A stretch of 64,000 nucleotides of DNA from Legionella fairfieldensis ATCC 49588 (GCF_000621525.1 NZ_JHYC01000013.1:26476-90475); one strand, 5' to 3'. Counted from the stretch's first letter, positions 1 through 9,445 are shown. A program made the numbers and translations. The notes: generated by a model not told the origin, from the letters alone.

Positions 1-2538
1 GAGCACAAGCGAACGGCATTACAATTGGCGCTGACTGCAAGCAAACCGGAGAAAACAACAGATAATTTCATAAGGATGTTATTAACGTTTACTCCAGATC
101 TGGAAAATGAAGATGAGCACGGCCAAACAGCATTATTTTATGCATGCGGTGAAAAAAATTTTGAAGCTGTAGCTGCTATGATAAAAATGGGGGCAGATCC
201 TTCTCATGCTACTTCAAAAAAAATTTCCCCTTTAGAGGTGGCTCTGTTTGATTGCAAAGATACTCACATGTTTAAGCTGCTTTTTAGTGGAAATTCTGCC
301 ACAAAGGAGTTATTCGATATTGTATTGGCTAATGACCGTAACAAACTGTCATCATATTTAAAAAATAATGCTTCTCGATTTACCCAATTTCAATTGGAAG
401 TATTTTATTTGTTTGCATTTAATAATGATCAATTTAATGTAGCACACGTAATTTTGTCTTGTAAAAATAATTTGTTTCCCTTAAATAAAAATTTAATTAA
501 ATTCAATAGAGATGAATACACATTGGACGAAATAGCCTATTTTTTTAGGGTGGGTTTCAATATTATTTCGGGAAATTCGTCAGAAGATCTTGATGCATTA
601 ATGAGTCTTGTTCCAAAAATTTGTGACTCTACTGATGAGAATGGCCATACGTTGTTACATTTTGCTGTTAGTTTTAGGAATGTAAGTGCCGTACAAGCAA
701 TTTTAAAAAGAAATCCTTTTTCAGAAGCTAAAAATAAGTTTGGACTTACCTCGCTGTACCTTGCGGTTTATCGGTTCGATGATGCAGTTAATGATACGTC
801 TATGATTGATCTATTTCTCGACGCAGGAAAAAATATTAACGCAAAAAATAACAAGAGTATTTTATTATATCATGCCGTCATATTAAATCGTATTAATTTA
901 GTGAGGAAACTTTTAAATCAAGATAAAGAGCTTCTTCATTTAAAAATAAGCGAAGGAAGAACCGCATTTCACCTTGCCAGCGGGCTTGGATTGGTGAAAA
1001 TAGGTGAAATTCTGATTGAAAATGGGGTTGCTATTGATGTGGCAACTGATTCAAATGAAACCGCATTGTACTATGCAGTGGCTAATAATCAGTTGGATTT
1101 TGCCAAATTGCTCATTGAGCATGGCGCGGATCCTTACATCCGATTTAACCAAGTAAATCCAATAAAAAAATCATTACATTTCTGTGAAAATATTGATTTA
1201 ATAAGAGTATTATTCAGCAAGCATCAAGGAACTGCAGAATTATTTGATATTATATTATCGGGTAACGACGTTGATTTAGTTAGTTATGTGGAAAAAAATA
1301 ATAGTTTGTTCACTAAAAATCAGTTCGAGGGTTTATTTTTATTTTGTATCAACAGCAGACGATTTAAATTAGCGAATTTGCTTTCATCTTACATTGATAA
1401 ATTATTTCAAAAATCAATTTGTCCTTTAGAGAACCGCTTTGAGCTGAGCATCGTCAAATCCGTTGAATGGAATGCTATTACTTCTTTTAGTTTCCCCGTT
1501 GAAACAACGGAAGAATTGCAAATGGCTCTCAAGGATGCTTTTTTAAAAATTGCTTTATTATTAGCACAACCTCGAACTTGTATTAATCTTTTGAGCGATT
1601 TAGATAACCAAATTAAAGAATATCAGCATCATTTTAATCATAACTTTTCTAAAATAGATTCTGACAATTTTTTTGTGGCTTCTAATATTCCTTTTCCCGC
1701 TGAGCCAAAAGATGATTTAAAAAAAATTGATTGCCAAGGGCTGTTGCATTATTTGATGCGAACGCAACTAAATAAATTTGGTATTGATACTCAAGAAACA
1801 TTGTACTATTTTGCAGGATTCGTTGATTCGAAAGTGGCTGATGAACTGGTAAAGAGTGGTGCATTATTTAAAGAGCAATTTTTAGTAGGAAATGCTTTAG
1901 TTCATGGCCAATCTCATTATTTTCAATGGTATATCTTATCGCGTGCATTAGAAACTGGCCTTCTTTGGTTTAAAGGAAATTTAACTTTGCTTGATGTTTT
2001 AAAAGCAGTTATTGAGGTTAAAGTTAAAAAGGATAATAGTTCAGTCTGGCCTGCTTTAATTGACTATTTTCCTACCCCGCCAATCTATTATTATGATTTC
2101 GGTTCACCTCATTTATTAAATAGTGCATTATTGTGTGATGCAACAAATCCCCATCTGAGAGGTTATTTACGCAATATATGGTATAAAAGTATTGAAAAAT
2201 TTCAAAATGCAATGCGCTCTCTTTCATCTGAACCACTTTCTTATGAAAGCATCATTACGGCACAAGTTTTAGCCGGTCCTGTTTTTGATCTTTTCAAGGG
2301 TATGACAATGAAAGAAGTTTCTCATTATTATGAACATGTTGCAAAAAACGAAGCGTGCTTGCTTTCGGATCAAGATAAAAGTGATATCTCAGTCAAGCAA
2401 GGAAATCATAATAAAGATAATATTTTAATCAAAAAAGCAGAACATCGTTTTTTTAAATTGAAATCAACCTTATTCCCTAACATTGAAAAAATGGCATCCG
2501 AGGATAAGTTTAAATCTTCTATCGATATGCATTTTTAA
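1..2538 (+). CDS. Large ankyrin-repeat protein, 5' end outside the window
   Basis: The frame is open from base 1. The residues before the first possible TTG (base 25) already form an ankyrin helix (KRTALQLAL), so the true start lies upstream and at least 845 residues are visible. Ankyrin units with the TAL/LL..GAD signature occur around bases 120-230, 640-720, 940-1040 and 1050-1140. A segment of about 120 residues (bases about 115-485) recurs at about 1050-1420: an ankyrin unit, then a non-ankyrin helical part sharing ELFDI(V/I)L and the pattern NN..(R/L)FT..Q. The last 350 residues show no family I recognise. Large ankyrin proteins in Legionella are often Dot/Icm-translocated effectors, but translocation of this one is inference. 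No operon partner is visible; the next gene follows after 168 bases. Confidence 0.85.
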   Translation, partial: EHKRTALQLALTASKPEKTTDNFIRMLLTFTPDLENEDEHGQTALFYACGEKNFEAVAAMIKMGADPSHATSKKISPLEVALFDCKDTHMFKLLFSGNSATKELFDIVLANDRNKLSSYLKNNASRFTQFQLEVFYLFAFNNDQFNVAHVILSCKNNLFPLNKNLIKFNRDEYTLDEIAYFFRVGFNIISGNSSEDLDALMSLVPKICDSTDENGHTLLHFAVSFRNVSAVQAILKRNPFSEAKNKFGLTSLYLAVYRFDDAVNDTSMIDLFLDAGKNINAKNNKSILLYHAVILNRINLVRKLLNQDKELLHLKISEGRTAFHLASGLGLVKIGEILIENGVAIDVATDSNETALYYAVANNQLDFAKLLIEHGADPYIRFNQVNPIKKSLHFCENIDLIRVLFSKHQGTAELFDIILSGNDVDLVSYVEKNNSLFTKNQFEGLFLFCINSRRFKLANLLSSYIDKLFQKSICPLENRFELSIVKSVEWNAITSFSFPVETTEELQMALKDAFLKIALLLAQPRTCINLLSDLDNQIKEYQHHFNHNFSKIDSDNFFVASNIPFPAEPKDDLKKIDCQGLLHYLMRTQLNKFGIDTQETLYYFAGFVDSKVADELVKSGALFKEQFLVGNALVHGQSHYFQWYILSRALETGLLWFKGNLTLLDVLKAVIEVKVKKDNSSVWPALIDYFPTPPIYYYDFGSPHLLNSALLCDATNPHLRGYLRNIWYKSIEKFQNAMRSLSSEPLSYESIITAQVLAGPVFDLFKGMTMKEVSHYYEHVAKNEACLLSDQDKSDISVKQGNHNKDNILIKKAEHRFFKLKSTLFPNIEKMASEDKFKSSIDMHF

Positions 2539-2666
2539 TCTCAGATTCAACACCATTAGCAATATTTCTTTGTGCCGGATAAAAAATGAAAATTTAAGAT
2601 AAGATTTTTTCTACATTAAATGTTTTTATGATACTAATTCTTGTCAATGTATAATTTACAAAGAAA

Positions 2667-2684
2667 TAGTTTCCTAGTAAACTA
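2667..2684. promoter_or_regulatory. Candidate MarR operator palindrome
   Basis: TAGTTT, six bases, AAACTA forms an inverted repeat 12 bases downstream of a perfect TATAAT (2650-2655) and 22 bases before the marR-like start. The position fits autorepression, as is usual for MarR regulators. No good -35 box is visible, so the promoter is tentative. Confidence 0.4.
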
Positions 2685-2706
2685 ATTTAATTTAACAAAG
2701 TAAGTA

Positions 2707-3168
2707 ATGGTAAAAAGAACTGTCAGCACTTTAAAGAGCCATATCGGTTATCACCTGCGAGTTGTTTCAAATGAAGTTTCTCAAGCGTTTGCAAAAAAGC
2801 TGAGTAAATTAGATGTCACTGTTGCAGAGTGGGTCATTATGCGTGAAATGTATAGTATGCAAAAACCCACTTCACCAAGTGACATCGCAGAAATAGTAGG
2901 ACTAACTCGTGGTGCTGTTTCTAAATTAATTGTTCGTCTTTTGAATAAAAATTTAGTTACTCGAACTGAATCTTCAAATGATGGTCGATTTCAAGAGATT
3001 AGATTAACTTCTAAAGCAATTAATCTTATACCGAGTCTTGCTAATTCGGCTGATGAAAATGACAAATTGTTTTTTGGGGTTCTTTCCGAGAATGAAAAAA
3101 CTTGCCTTATTAAAATACTAAAAAAGTTAACTGCTCACCATAAATTCAATAAGAACCCTACTGAATAA
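2707..3168 (+). CDS. MarR-family transcriptional regulator
   Basis: The 153 residues have the usual MarR length. A winged helix spans about residues 30-105: helix-turn-helix PSDIAEIVGLTRGAVSKLI (residues 58-76) and a wing with the DGR motif (SSNDGRFQEIRLT). N- and C-terminal helices would make the dimer interface. Such proteins are ligand- or redox-responsive DNA-binding repressors acting in the cytoplasm. The DUF1398 gene starts 18 bases downstream in the same direction, so the two are probably co-transcribed and the regulator may control its neighbour. A palindrome just upstream (2667-2684) could be its own operator. The inducing ligand cannot be read from the sequence. Confidence 0.85.
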   Translation: MVKRTVSTLKSHIGYHLRVVSNEVSQAFAKKLSKLDVTVAEWVIMREMYSMQKPTSPSDIAEIVGLTRGAVSKLIVRLLNKNLVTRTESSNDGRFQEIRLTSKAINLIPSLANSADENDKLFFGVLSENEKTCLIKILKKLTAHHKFNKNPTE

Positions 3169-3185
3169 TCAATAAGGAGAAATCT

Positions 3186-3602
3186 ATGTCAAAGTTAGTA
3201 GAAAAATTAAATGAAACTCAGAAATATGCTATGTCTATCCGACCAGAAGTTAAAGGTTTTCCATTTCTAGCAGAAGCACTTCGCCAATCTGGCGTTATTA
3301 TGAATCGTTGGATACTACCTTCATGCCAATCAGTTTATACATTTAATGAAGGTGTGGTAGTTCAACAAGGAACTCCTTTATTTACAGGGTCATTTGAATT
3401 TCCAGAGTTTAATCGCGATGCATTGATAAAGGCCATTCGAGATGATCAAGAGGGTAGAAGTACTTTCCAAGAATTTTTAATTTCTGCATGGCACGCTGGT
3501 GTCGTTGGTTATGATATCAATTTTTCAGGGCGAAAAGTTATTTATTATGGTGTTACTGGTAAAAGTTACATTGAAGAGTATCCTGCAGTAGAAATTAAAT
3601 AG
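3186..3602 (+). CDS. DUF1398 family protein
   Basis: This 138-residue cytoplasmic protein resembles the DUF1398 family (E. coli YbcV-like): an N-terminal helical part (KLNETQKYAMSIRPEVKGFPFLAEALRQSGV) and the C-terminal segment WHAGVVGYDINF..RKVIYYG. No enzymatic function is established for the family and I infer none. A clear ribosome-binding site (AAGGAG, 3174-3179) precedes the ATG. It lies 18 bases after the MarR gene, suggesting a regulator-target pair. Its stop codon (TAG, 3600-3602) directly abuts a broken IS3-type transposase reading in the same frame, so the 3' flank has been rearranged. Confidence 0.75.
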   Translation: MSKLVEKLNETQKYAMSIRPEVKGFPFLAEALRQSGVIMNRWILPSCQSVYTFNEGVVVQQGTPLFTGSFEFPEFNRDALIKAIRDDQEGRSTFQEFLISAWHAGVVGYDINFSGRKVIYYGVTGKSYIEEYPAVEIK

Positions 3603-3603
3603 G

Positions 3604-3909
3604 GATACAATAAAAAACCTGTTTTTGAAAACGTTTTAAACCGACAGTTTCAAGTGACCGAACCTGATCGTGCCTATGTTTCCGATATCACTTATATCAT
3701 GGACACATGAGGGCTGGTTATATCTGACAGTTATGATTGATTTGTTTTCCCGAAAAGTGGTTGGCTGGGATATGAGTTCCAGAATGAAAGCCGATGTTGT
3801 TTGCAATGCGTTGACCATGGCGACATGGCGCAGAAGACCAGAAGCAGGTTTGATTGTGCATTCTGACCGAGGCTCTCAGTATGCCAGTAACCAATATCGG
3901 AGCCTTCTA
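3604..3909 (+). pseudogene. IS3-family transposase (OrfB) fragment, frameshifted
   Basis: Translation from 3604 gives [11 protein letters not shown] then [15 protein letters not shown]. One extra base near 3705 shifts the frame, and [22 protein letters not shown] and [11 protein letters not shown] continue in the other frame. These are the core of an IS3-type integrase (DDE fold) with its first two acidic residues, D of SDITYI and D of HSDRGSQ. The normal continuation carrying the catalytic Glu is missing: homology stops at about 3909 after YRSLL. The N-terminal part and terminal inverted repeats are also absent, so this is an inactive remnant. Confidence 0.8.
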
Positions 3910-3923
3910 TTTGGGGTTACACG

Positions 3924-4170
3924 TCAGTTATGGATAAGCGCACTATTTAATTTAGTTGTTTTTATGGAGGGTTTTCGAGGCTTAATAGCATAAGCAGCAA
4001 GCCCACCAATCAGATTGACTAAAAAATTAAGAGGGCTATGATGTCGTGAATGCTCAATATGGCAAATGGATTTAAGCTGCTCAATGCCCGTTTCAATTAG
4101 ATTTTTCTGAGCCAAAAAGAATTTGTCAAAAGCAGTCTTATTTTCTTTTTCATATTTTTTTTGAGGTTAC
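3924..4170 (-). pseudogene. IS982-family transposase, C-terminal fragment
   Basis: On the minus strand the frame after a stop near 4172 reads [21 protein letters not shown], then [15 protein letters not shown] and [21 protein letters not shown]. This is the characteristic C-terminal block of IS982-type transposases (Q-L-K, IEH-RH-S, NF-VNL--GL-AY, PKKPS). Everything upstream, including the catalytic core, is missing. It faces the IS3 remnant with about 14 bases between them, showing at least two successive insertion or deletion events. The rest of the gap to 4291 is AT-rich and holds nothing I can identify. Confidence 0.7.
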
Positions 4171-4291
4171 ATATAAAAATCGAGCAAATTAAATTGCTTA
4201 CATCGGGCTGAGGTTAATTAAGTTTGACATTTGATGAGCAAGTATTTAATTAATTTATTATTAAATAATCAATTAATGGCTACTTACTCCA

Positions 4292-7200
4292 TCATTTTGA
4301 TTCGATAAATTGGTCAGTGATGTCAGAATCATAAGCGTCTACTTTTTTCAGAATTAAATCATTAACCCTAACTTTTCGTCTTGAGATTAAAAGATAGGCC
4401 AAGGGTACAATGTACAAGGAAAATAAGGTACCTACTGACATACCGCCAATAATGACTAATCCTAACTGTTGTCTGCTTTCACTGCCTGCACCTGAAGCAA
4501 GTGCCAGTGGTAATGAACCGAGAATCATTGCCAGGGTAGTCATTAGAATTGGTCGCAAACGAATTTTTGCGCTTTCAATAATAGCAGTCTGTTTGCTTTT
4601 GCCATAGTGAAGTTGTTGATTGGCAAATTCAGTAATCATAATACCGTGTTTTGTAATAAGACCAATGAGTGTAACAATGCCAATGTTAGTATAAATGGAT
4701 AAATTTTCTCCAAATAAAAAGAGGGTTATGACGGCACCCACTAAAGATAGAGGCACACTAAATAAGACAATAAAGGGATCAATGAAACTTTCAAATTGAG
4801 CTGCCAATACCAGATAAATAAATAACAAGGCTAACAGGAACGCATAGAGGCTATGATTTGATGATTCAATGTAATCTTTAGCTACCCCAATAAATTGGTA
4901 TTGAATGTCATCCGGTAATCGCTCTTTTAGTAAAGTTTGTATATCTTTGATAACCTCATTGAGGTGAGTTCCTGTTACGGGTTCCGCGGTAATGGTCGCT
5001 GCACGTAAGCGGTTTAAGTGAGGCAGACTGTCCGGGCCTATAGTATTATGAATCCGAATAAGAGTGGATAAAGGGATCATTCGACCTCGTCTGCTTTGTA
5101 CATACAGTTTATTTAAAACCGAGATGTCACGCCGTTCCGCCTGTTGTAATTGAAGAATTACCTTGTAGGATTGGCCGTCATAATTAAAATTGACAGGATT
5201 GCTACCGCCTAACATGGTTGATAATAATTCGGCGACATCGGCCAGATTGATGTCCAAATCAGCGGCAAGCTGACGGTCAATTTCGATATCAATTTGCTCG
5301 CTATCAAGTGCCAAATTGTTTTTGACATGCCTTAAGCGCGGATCGTCTGCCAAGGTCTTAACTATTTCACTGCTTATATCATTTAAACGTAAATAGGAAC
5401 TATTCCCCAGAAGAGAAACGGCGAATTGACTGTTTGCTCCGCCTCGGCGCCCGAACGGATTGGGATTTACCGGAAAAACACTGACCCCCGTTATTGTCTG
5501 CATCTTTTCTGAAAGTTCCTTGCTTATTTCTTTTTGCGTACGTTTACGCTCATTCCAGGGAACTAACTTTAATAGAGTAAATGCTGAAGCAGGCTTGATT
5601 GAGGTTAGATACGCCGCTTTTTCCGGAATTTTTTCATAAATAGCTTCCAGTTTACGAGCATAGTGATCGGTATAATCGGTGCTGGAATTAGTAGGCGAAG
5701 AAATAGGGCCAATAATGTAGGATTGATCTTCAACAGGCGCGAGTTCTGCACCGAGATGATAATAGCAAAAGAAACCGATTGCACAAAAAATGAATAGAAT
5801 GCTACCCAGATGGCGAGGATGATTCAGGGCTATTATCAGACTGGCTTGATATTGAGTACTTAGTTTTTCAAATTGTTTGTCTAACCAGCGACTGTATTTA
5901 TTTTCCCTGTTTTTTAACAGACGTGAGCACATCATGGGGGATAAGCTTAACGCAATTAAACCAGAAATAATAACGCTGAGGGCCAGAGTGGTGCCAAATT
6001 GTAAAAAAAGTTTGCCAGTAAATCCTGTGATAAAACTCATTGGTGCATAAACAGCAGCGAGAGTAATGGTCATTGCCAGTATAACAAATACAATTTCGTT
6101 AGTTCCTTTAATAGCGGCCTGCCTCGAACTTAAGCCAGTTTTTATATGACGATGGCAATTTTCCAAGACGACGATAGCATCATCTACCACTAAACCAATA
6201 GCCAGAACCATGGCTAGCAAGGTCAGCGTATTAAGCTCAAAACCAAACCATGCCATTGGGCAAAAGGTGCTTATCAGACAAATGGGGATAGTAATTATAG
6301 GTATTATTGCGGCACGGATGTTTCCTAAAAACAGGAAAACAACCAAACCAACAAATAAAACAGCCTCAATAAAACTCTTATAAACTTCCGAAATGGATTG
6401 TTTGATATGACGAGTTGAGTCGAAAACCAGTTGAATCTGAAATCCGGGTGGTAAAGTTTGCTCCAACGAAAGAAGTGTTTTTTTAACCGCAGCCGCTACT
6501 TCAATCGGATTCGCTGTAGATTGAGCCAGGATAGCAAGTCCTACCGCCGGTTTACCATTAATGCGTAGTAGATTATCTTCATTTTCGCTACCTACGCTAA
6601 CGTGGGCAACTTCGCCCAGACGAATTAATCGATTACGGTGTTGCGCAACGATTAACTCCGAAAAATGTTTGGCATCTTGTAAACGTGCATGTGTAACTAC
6701 CGTATAATAGCGATTGGTGCTTTTAATTTGTCCACTTGGAATGTCTATATTTTGTTGGATCAGTGCTTTCTTTATTTCAGCTACGGTGATGCGATGGGCT
6801 GCCATCTGTACGGGTTCCAAAGCAATTTTGACTGCGTAATCTCGCCCTCCGTGATAGGTTACTTCCCCCACTCCCTTAATTTCCTGTAAAAGCGGTTTAA
6901 TGTTGCGAGTCACGTAATCCGTAATTTCCAACGGGCTTCTGGATTGATCATGGAAACCAATCACTGCAACAGGGTTGGCATCGGCATCATTTTTACTGAC
7001 AGTAGGAGGATGGCTATCTTTAGGTAACTTTATCTGGAGTGCAGAAAGTTTATTGCGAATGTCGTTAACGACCTCATTAATATCAACACCCAATTGAAAA
7101 TCAATATTAATTCGGCTCTTGCCCAGCAGGCTGGTTGAACGCAAGGTATCAAGTCCCGGAATACCAGATAATACATTTTCTATGGGAATAGTAATTTCTT

Positions 7201-7381
7201 TTTCTACTAACTCCGGGCTTGCTCCATCAAAATCGGTAGCGATATGAACAGCAGGTTTATCGATGTTAGGTAAATGTCGGAGTGGCAATTTGCCAAAATT
7301 AATAAGACCTGCAATAACCAGAATAAGGGTAAGAACAATAGTGAAAACAGGACGTTGTATACATCGTTGAGGAAAATTCAC
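4292..7381 (-). CDS. RND efflux transporter, HAE1 (AcrB/MexB-like) family
   Basis: The 1029 residues match the family's usual length and two-fold architecture: TM1 at about residues 11-30, a large periplasmic loop, TM2-6 at about 340-480, then TM7, a second loop and TM8-12. The proton-relay pair D400-D401 lies in VDDAIVVLEN, typical of drug-extruding HAE1 pumps rather than metal pumps. The pump works in the inner membrane as a trimer, exchanging protons for substrates taken from periplasm or membrane, together with an adaptor and an outer-membrane channel. The adaptor gene lies 8 bases upstream in the same operon. No outer-membrane factor or local regulator is encoded nearby, so a TolC-like protein from elsewhere is expected. 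The substrate cannot be predicted. Confidence 0.93.
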   Translation of the reverse strand: MNFPQRCIQRPVFTIVLTLILVIAGLINFGKLPLRHLPNIDKPAVHIATDFDGASPELVEKEITIPIENVLSGIPGLDTLRSTSLLGKSRINIDFQLGVDINEVVNDIRNKLSALQIKLPKDSHPPTVSKNDADANPVAVIGFHDQSRSPLEITDYVTRNIKPLLQEIKGVGEVTYHGGRDYAVKIALEPVQMAAHRITVAEIKKALIQQNIDIPSGQIKSTNRYYTVVTHARLQDAKHFSELIVAQHRNRLIRLGEVAHVSVGSENEDNLLRINGKPAVGLAILAQSTANPIEVAAAVKKTLLSLEQTLPPGFQIQLVFDSTRHIKQSISEVYKSFIEAVLFVGLVVFLFLGNIRAAIIPIITIPICLISTFCPMAWFGFELNTLTLLAMVLAIGLVVDDAIVVLENCHRHIKTGLSSRQAAIKGTNEIVFVILAMTITLAAVYAPMSFITGFTGKLFLQFGTTLALSVIISGLIALSLSPMMCSRLLKNRENKYSRWLDKQFEKLSTQYQASLIIALNHPRHLGSILFIFCAIGFFCYYHLGAELAPVEDQSYIIGPISSPTNSSTDYTDHYARKLEAIYEKIPEKAAYLTSIKPASAFTLLKLVPWNERKRTQKEISKELSEKMQTITGVSVFPVNPNPFGRRGGANSQFAVSLLGNSSYLRLNDISSEIVKTLADDPRLRHVKNNLALDSEQIDIEIDRQLAADLDINLADVAELLSTMLGGSNPVNFNYDGQSYKVILQLQQAERRDISVLNKLYVQSRRGRMIPLSTLIRIHNTIGPDSLPHLNRLRAATITAEPVTGTHLNEVIKDIQTLLKERLPDDIQYQFIGVAKDYIESSNHSLYAFLLALLFIYLVLAAQFESFIDPFIVLFSVPLSLVGAVITLFLFGENLSIYTNIGIVTLIGLITKHGIMITEFANQQLHYGKSKQTAIIESAKIRLRPILMTTLAMILGSLPLALASGAGSESRQQLGLVIIGGMSVGTLFSLYIVPLAYLLISRRKVRVNDLILKKVDAYDSDITDQFIESK

Positions 7382-7389
7382 AATGGCAC

Positions 7390-8436
7390 CTATCCCTGAT
7401 GAATATCAATAACGCGACTACCTTCTTTAAGTTTGTGCTGGCCACGAATGATAACAATGTCGTCACGTGTCAAACCAGTACGAATTTCTGTCATGGAAGC
7501 ATGATGAACGCCTGTTTTAACCCGCACAGCGACGGCTTTATTGTCACGTAAAACAAAAATTTTCTGCCCGTTAATAGTGGGAATAAGGCTTTCTTCTGGA
7601 ACAAGCAGGCGTTTCTTTTTTTCTCCGAATTGATGATTTATTCGAACGAATAAGCCTGCTGACAATAGATGTTCCGGATTATTAATTAAAGCTTCAACAG
7701 CAATAGTACGGGTTTCTTTATCAATGGCAGGAGCAATATAGTTGACAATGCCATGAAATTGCAGATGAGGAAATGCGTCAGAGCGCACGATTACTTTTTG
7801 ATTAACCAGCACGCGCGGCAAATAACGTTCCGGGAGATTGTATTCAACACGCAACTTTTGATTGGCAATCAAGCGGACCAGGGGTTGCCCTACTTTTACA
7901 TATTGACCGACGCTAATATGTCTTGAACCTAAAGTGCCTGAAAAGGGAGCGCGTAAGCTTAACTTTTCAAGCTGAGCCTGTTTAACCTTGACGTTATTCT
8001 GCTTTTCTTTCAAATCAGCAAGCGTTCTATCTAAAGATTGCTCGGAAGCGAGGCTGCGTTTGGCTAACTCTTTCATCCGGTTGTAACTGGTTTCACTGAG
8101 GATGAAATTGGCTTTCGCACTGGCCAATTCGCTTTTCAAAACGGTATCATCAAGTTGGATAAGTAATGTACCTTTCTTTACATTGGCTCCCGGGGTGAAA
8201 TGAATGGCTGCAATTTGTCCGGCCAGTTCAGAGCTGATGTCAATGTTATCAGTACTCGCAAGATTGCCGAGTGTTTCGAATTGTTCTGCCAGGATTTTTT
8301 CTGTCACGGGAGCGGTTTCTACGGTGATTGCTTTGGATTCTGTTGAAATAGTGCTGACTTTTTTATGATGAGAAATAAAAATACCGCCTAAAAAAATCAC
8401 AAATACCATAAGAAGGACCAGTGAACGGTATTTCAT
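7390..8436 (-). CDS. RND efflux periplasmic adaptor (membrane fusion protein)
   Basis: The 348 residues start with a membrane anchor (about residues 5-22), followed by the barrel-sandwich (lipoyl-like) half GELAGQIAAIHFTPGANVKKG-type sequence at about 65-95, a coiled-coil hairpin (about 100-160), the second lipoyl half (LRAPFSGTLGSR.. SVGQYVKVGQ) and a beta-barrel/membrane-proximal domain. These features define the HlyD/AcrA adaptor family that bridges an RND pump to an outer-membrane channel. It is the first gene of the pair, transcribed just ahead of the pump gene. The hairpin is short, as in AcrA-type adaptors. No TetR- or MarR-type repressor is adjacent, so its regulation is unknown. Confidence 0.92.
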   Translation of the reverse strand: MKYRSLVLLMVFVIFLGGIFISHHKKVSTISTESKAITVETAPVTEKILAEQFETLGNLASTDNIDISSELAGQIAAIHFTPGANVKKGTLLIQLDDTVLKSELASAKANFILSETSYNRMKELAKRSLASEQSLDRTLADLKEKQNNVKVKQAQLEKLSLRAPFSGTLGSRHISVGQYVKVGQPLVRLIANQKLRVEYNLPERYLPRVLVNQKVIVRSDAFPHLQFHGIVNYIAPAIDKETRTIAVEALINNPEHLLSAGLFVRINHQFGEKKKRLLVPEESLIPTINGQKIFVLRDNKAVAVRVKTGVHHASMTEIRTGLTRDDIVIIRGQHKLKEGSRVIDIHQG

Positions 8437-8567
8437 GCAGTAATTAGCCCGAAGCGAAGGAATTAAAGAGTATAAAATACTTTAAGCCAAGTTTCAAAGA
8501 GCCTGGGGCAATTCGCCTGCAATAAATTATTCTTTAATTTACGCTACTTATTGTATCACGCTCAACA

Positions 8568-8861
8568 TTAATTCTTATCCTCAGCGACCCATTGGGTTAG
8601 CACTTCAATAATTTTTTGTGCCTGGTCATTACTGGAAATATTGAATTTTGATTTCATCCAATATTGATTATTTCGTTTTTGATAACGTCTGATGGAATAT
8701 TTTACCGGACCAAAATCATTCTTGCTATTATCCCAATCCTGATAGCGAAACATAATGGTAGTCCAGGCTCCTTTTGATAAAACATGTTTGCCTAACTCTT
8801 TTGTTGTTTCAGTACCATCTTCACTATAAGCAATAGTTAAATCATCAATTGATTCGCTCAT
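8568..8861 (-). CDS. Conserved small protein of unknown function
   Basis: The 97 residues run from MSESIDDL. A GTG four codons upstream (8873) is possible, but the ATG at 8861 sits better behind GAGAGTGGA. The protein is soluble and charged, with a beta-rich middle (WTTIMFRYQDWD, KYSIRRYQKRN) and an amphipathic C-terminal helix. I do not recognise the family. It lies 20 bases downstream of the DUF2845 gene in the same direction, which may mean co-transcription, and 131 bases ahead of the efflux adaptor. Codon use is like its neighbours, so it appears resident rather than recently acquired. Confidence 0.65.
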   Translation of the reverse strand: MSESIDDLTIAYSEDGTETTKELGKHVLSKGAWTTIMFRYQDWDNSKNDFGPVKYSIRRYQKRNNQYWMKSKFNISSNDQAQKIIEVLTQWVAEDKN

Positions 8862-8881
8862 GATGCATTCCACTCTCTAAA

Positions 8882-9445
8882 TTAATCGATGGATTGTAAT
8901 TTGCCATTAACAAATGTCAAGCTAATTGGTGATTGATACTCACCGGGCTGATAAATCCATACTTCGGGACGTTGATTAGTTTGTATAGGTTGATTGATAT
9001 AAGTATTATTAACTATAGAAGGGCTGCCACAAGCACCATAGACTTGACTGACCGGGTCGCCAGCCTCAATGCTGTTTCCTCCGCAAATGGAAAAAGCATT
9101 GGTATTGGAGCCATTAATACGAACCGAACTGACTTTATTATTGATTACATCCACTTCCAGTTGAGCACCACCGCTGACTCCCACAGGAATTGACCAAACC
9201 CCGTAGAACGCACGTTGACTACCTTGATTATTATAGATGAGCTGCTGTACAGGTACTTTTTGCATAACTGGCTGATTGGATAGCTGTTTACTCAAAGGTT
9301 GGCCACAAGACGCCATGACCTGATCCGGGGTCATTCCTATGTTGATATACCCATGGTTTTGGGGACAATAAAAAGATTGCACACCTGCCAAGGTACTTAA
9401 AGGAATGAAAGCTATTCCTAAAGCTACTGCCAAGCGATTAGTCAT
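8882..9445 (-). CDS. Secreted DUF2845-family protein
   Basis: From the ATG at 9445 the product is 187 residues with a signal peptide (MTNRLAVALGIAFIPLSTLAG); a TTG further up is unlikely. The mature part holds two copies of the DUF2845 signature, a Cys-containing strand followed by a GM..DQV...CGQP-type helix-turn (SFYCPQNHGYINIGMTPDQV, then FSICGGNSIEAGDPVSQV). Each carries paired cysteines likely to form disulfides. The repeats resemble the small periplasmic SmpA/DUF2845 fold, but no function is established. It is probably periplasmic or attached to the outer membrane. A small conserved gene follows 20 bases downstream. Confidence 0.75.
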   Translation of the reverse strand: MTNRLAVALGIAFIPLSTLAGVQSFYCPQNHGYINIGMTPDQVMASCGQPLSKQLSNQPVMQKVPVQQLIYNNQGSQRAFYGVWSIPVGVSGGAQLEVDVINNKVSSVRINGSNTNAFSICGGNSIEAGDPVSQVYGACGSPSIVNNTYINQPIQTNQRPEVWIYQPGEYQSPISLTFVNGKLQSID

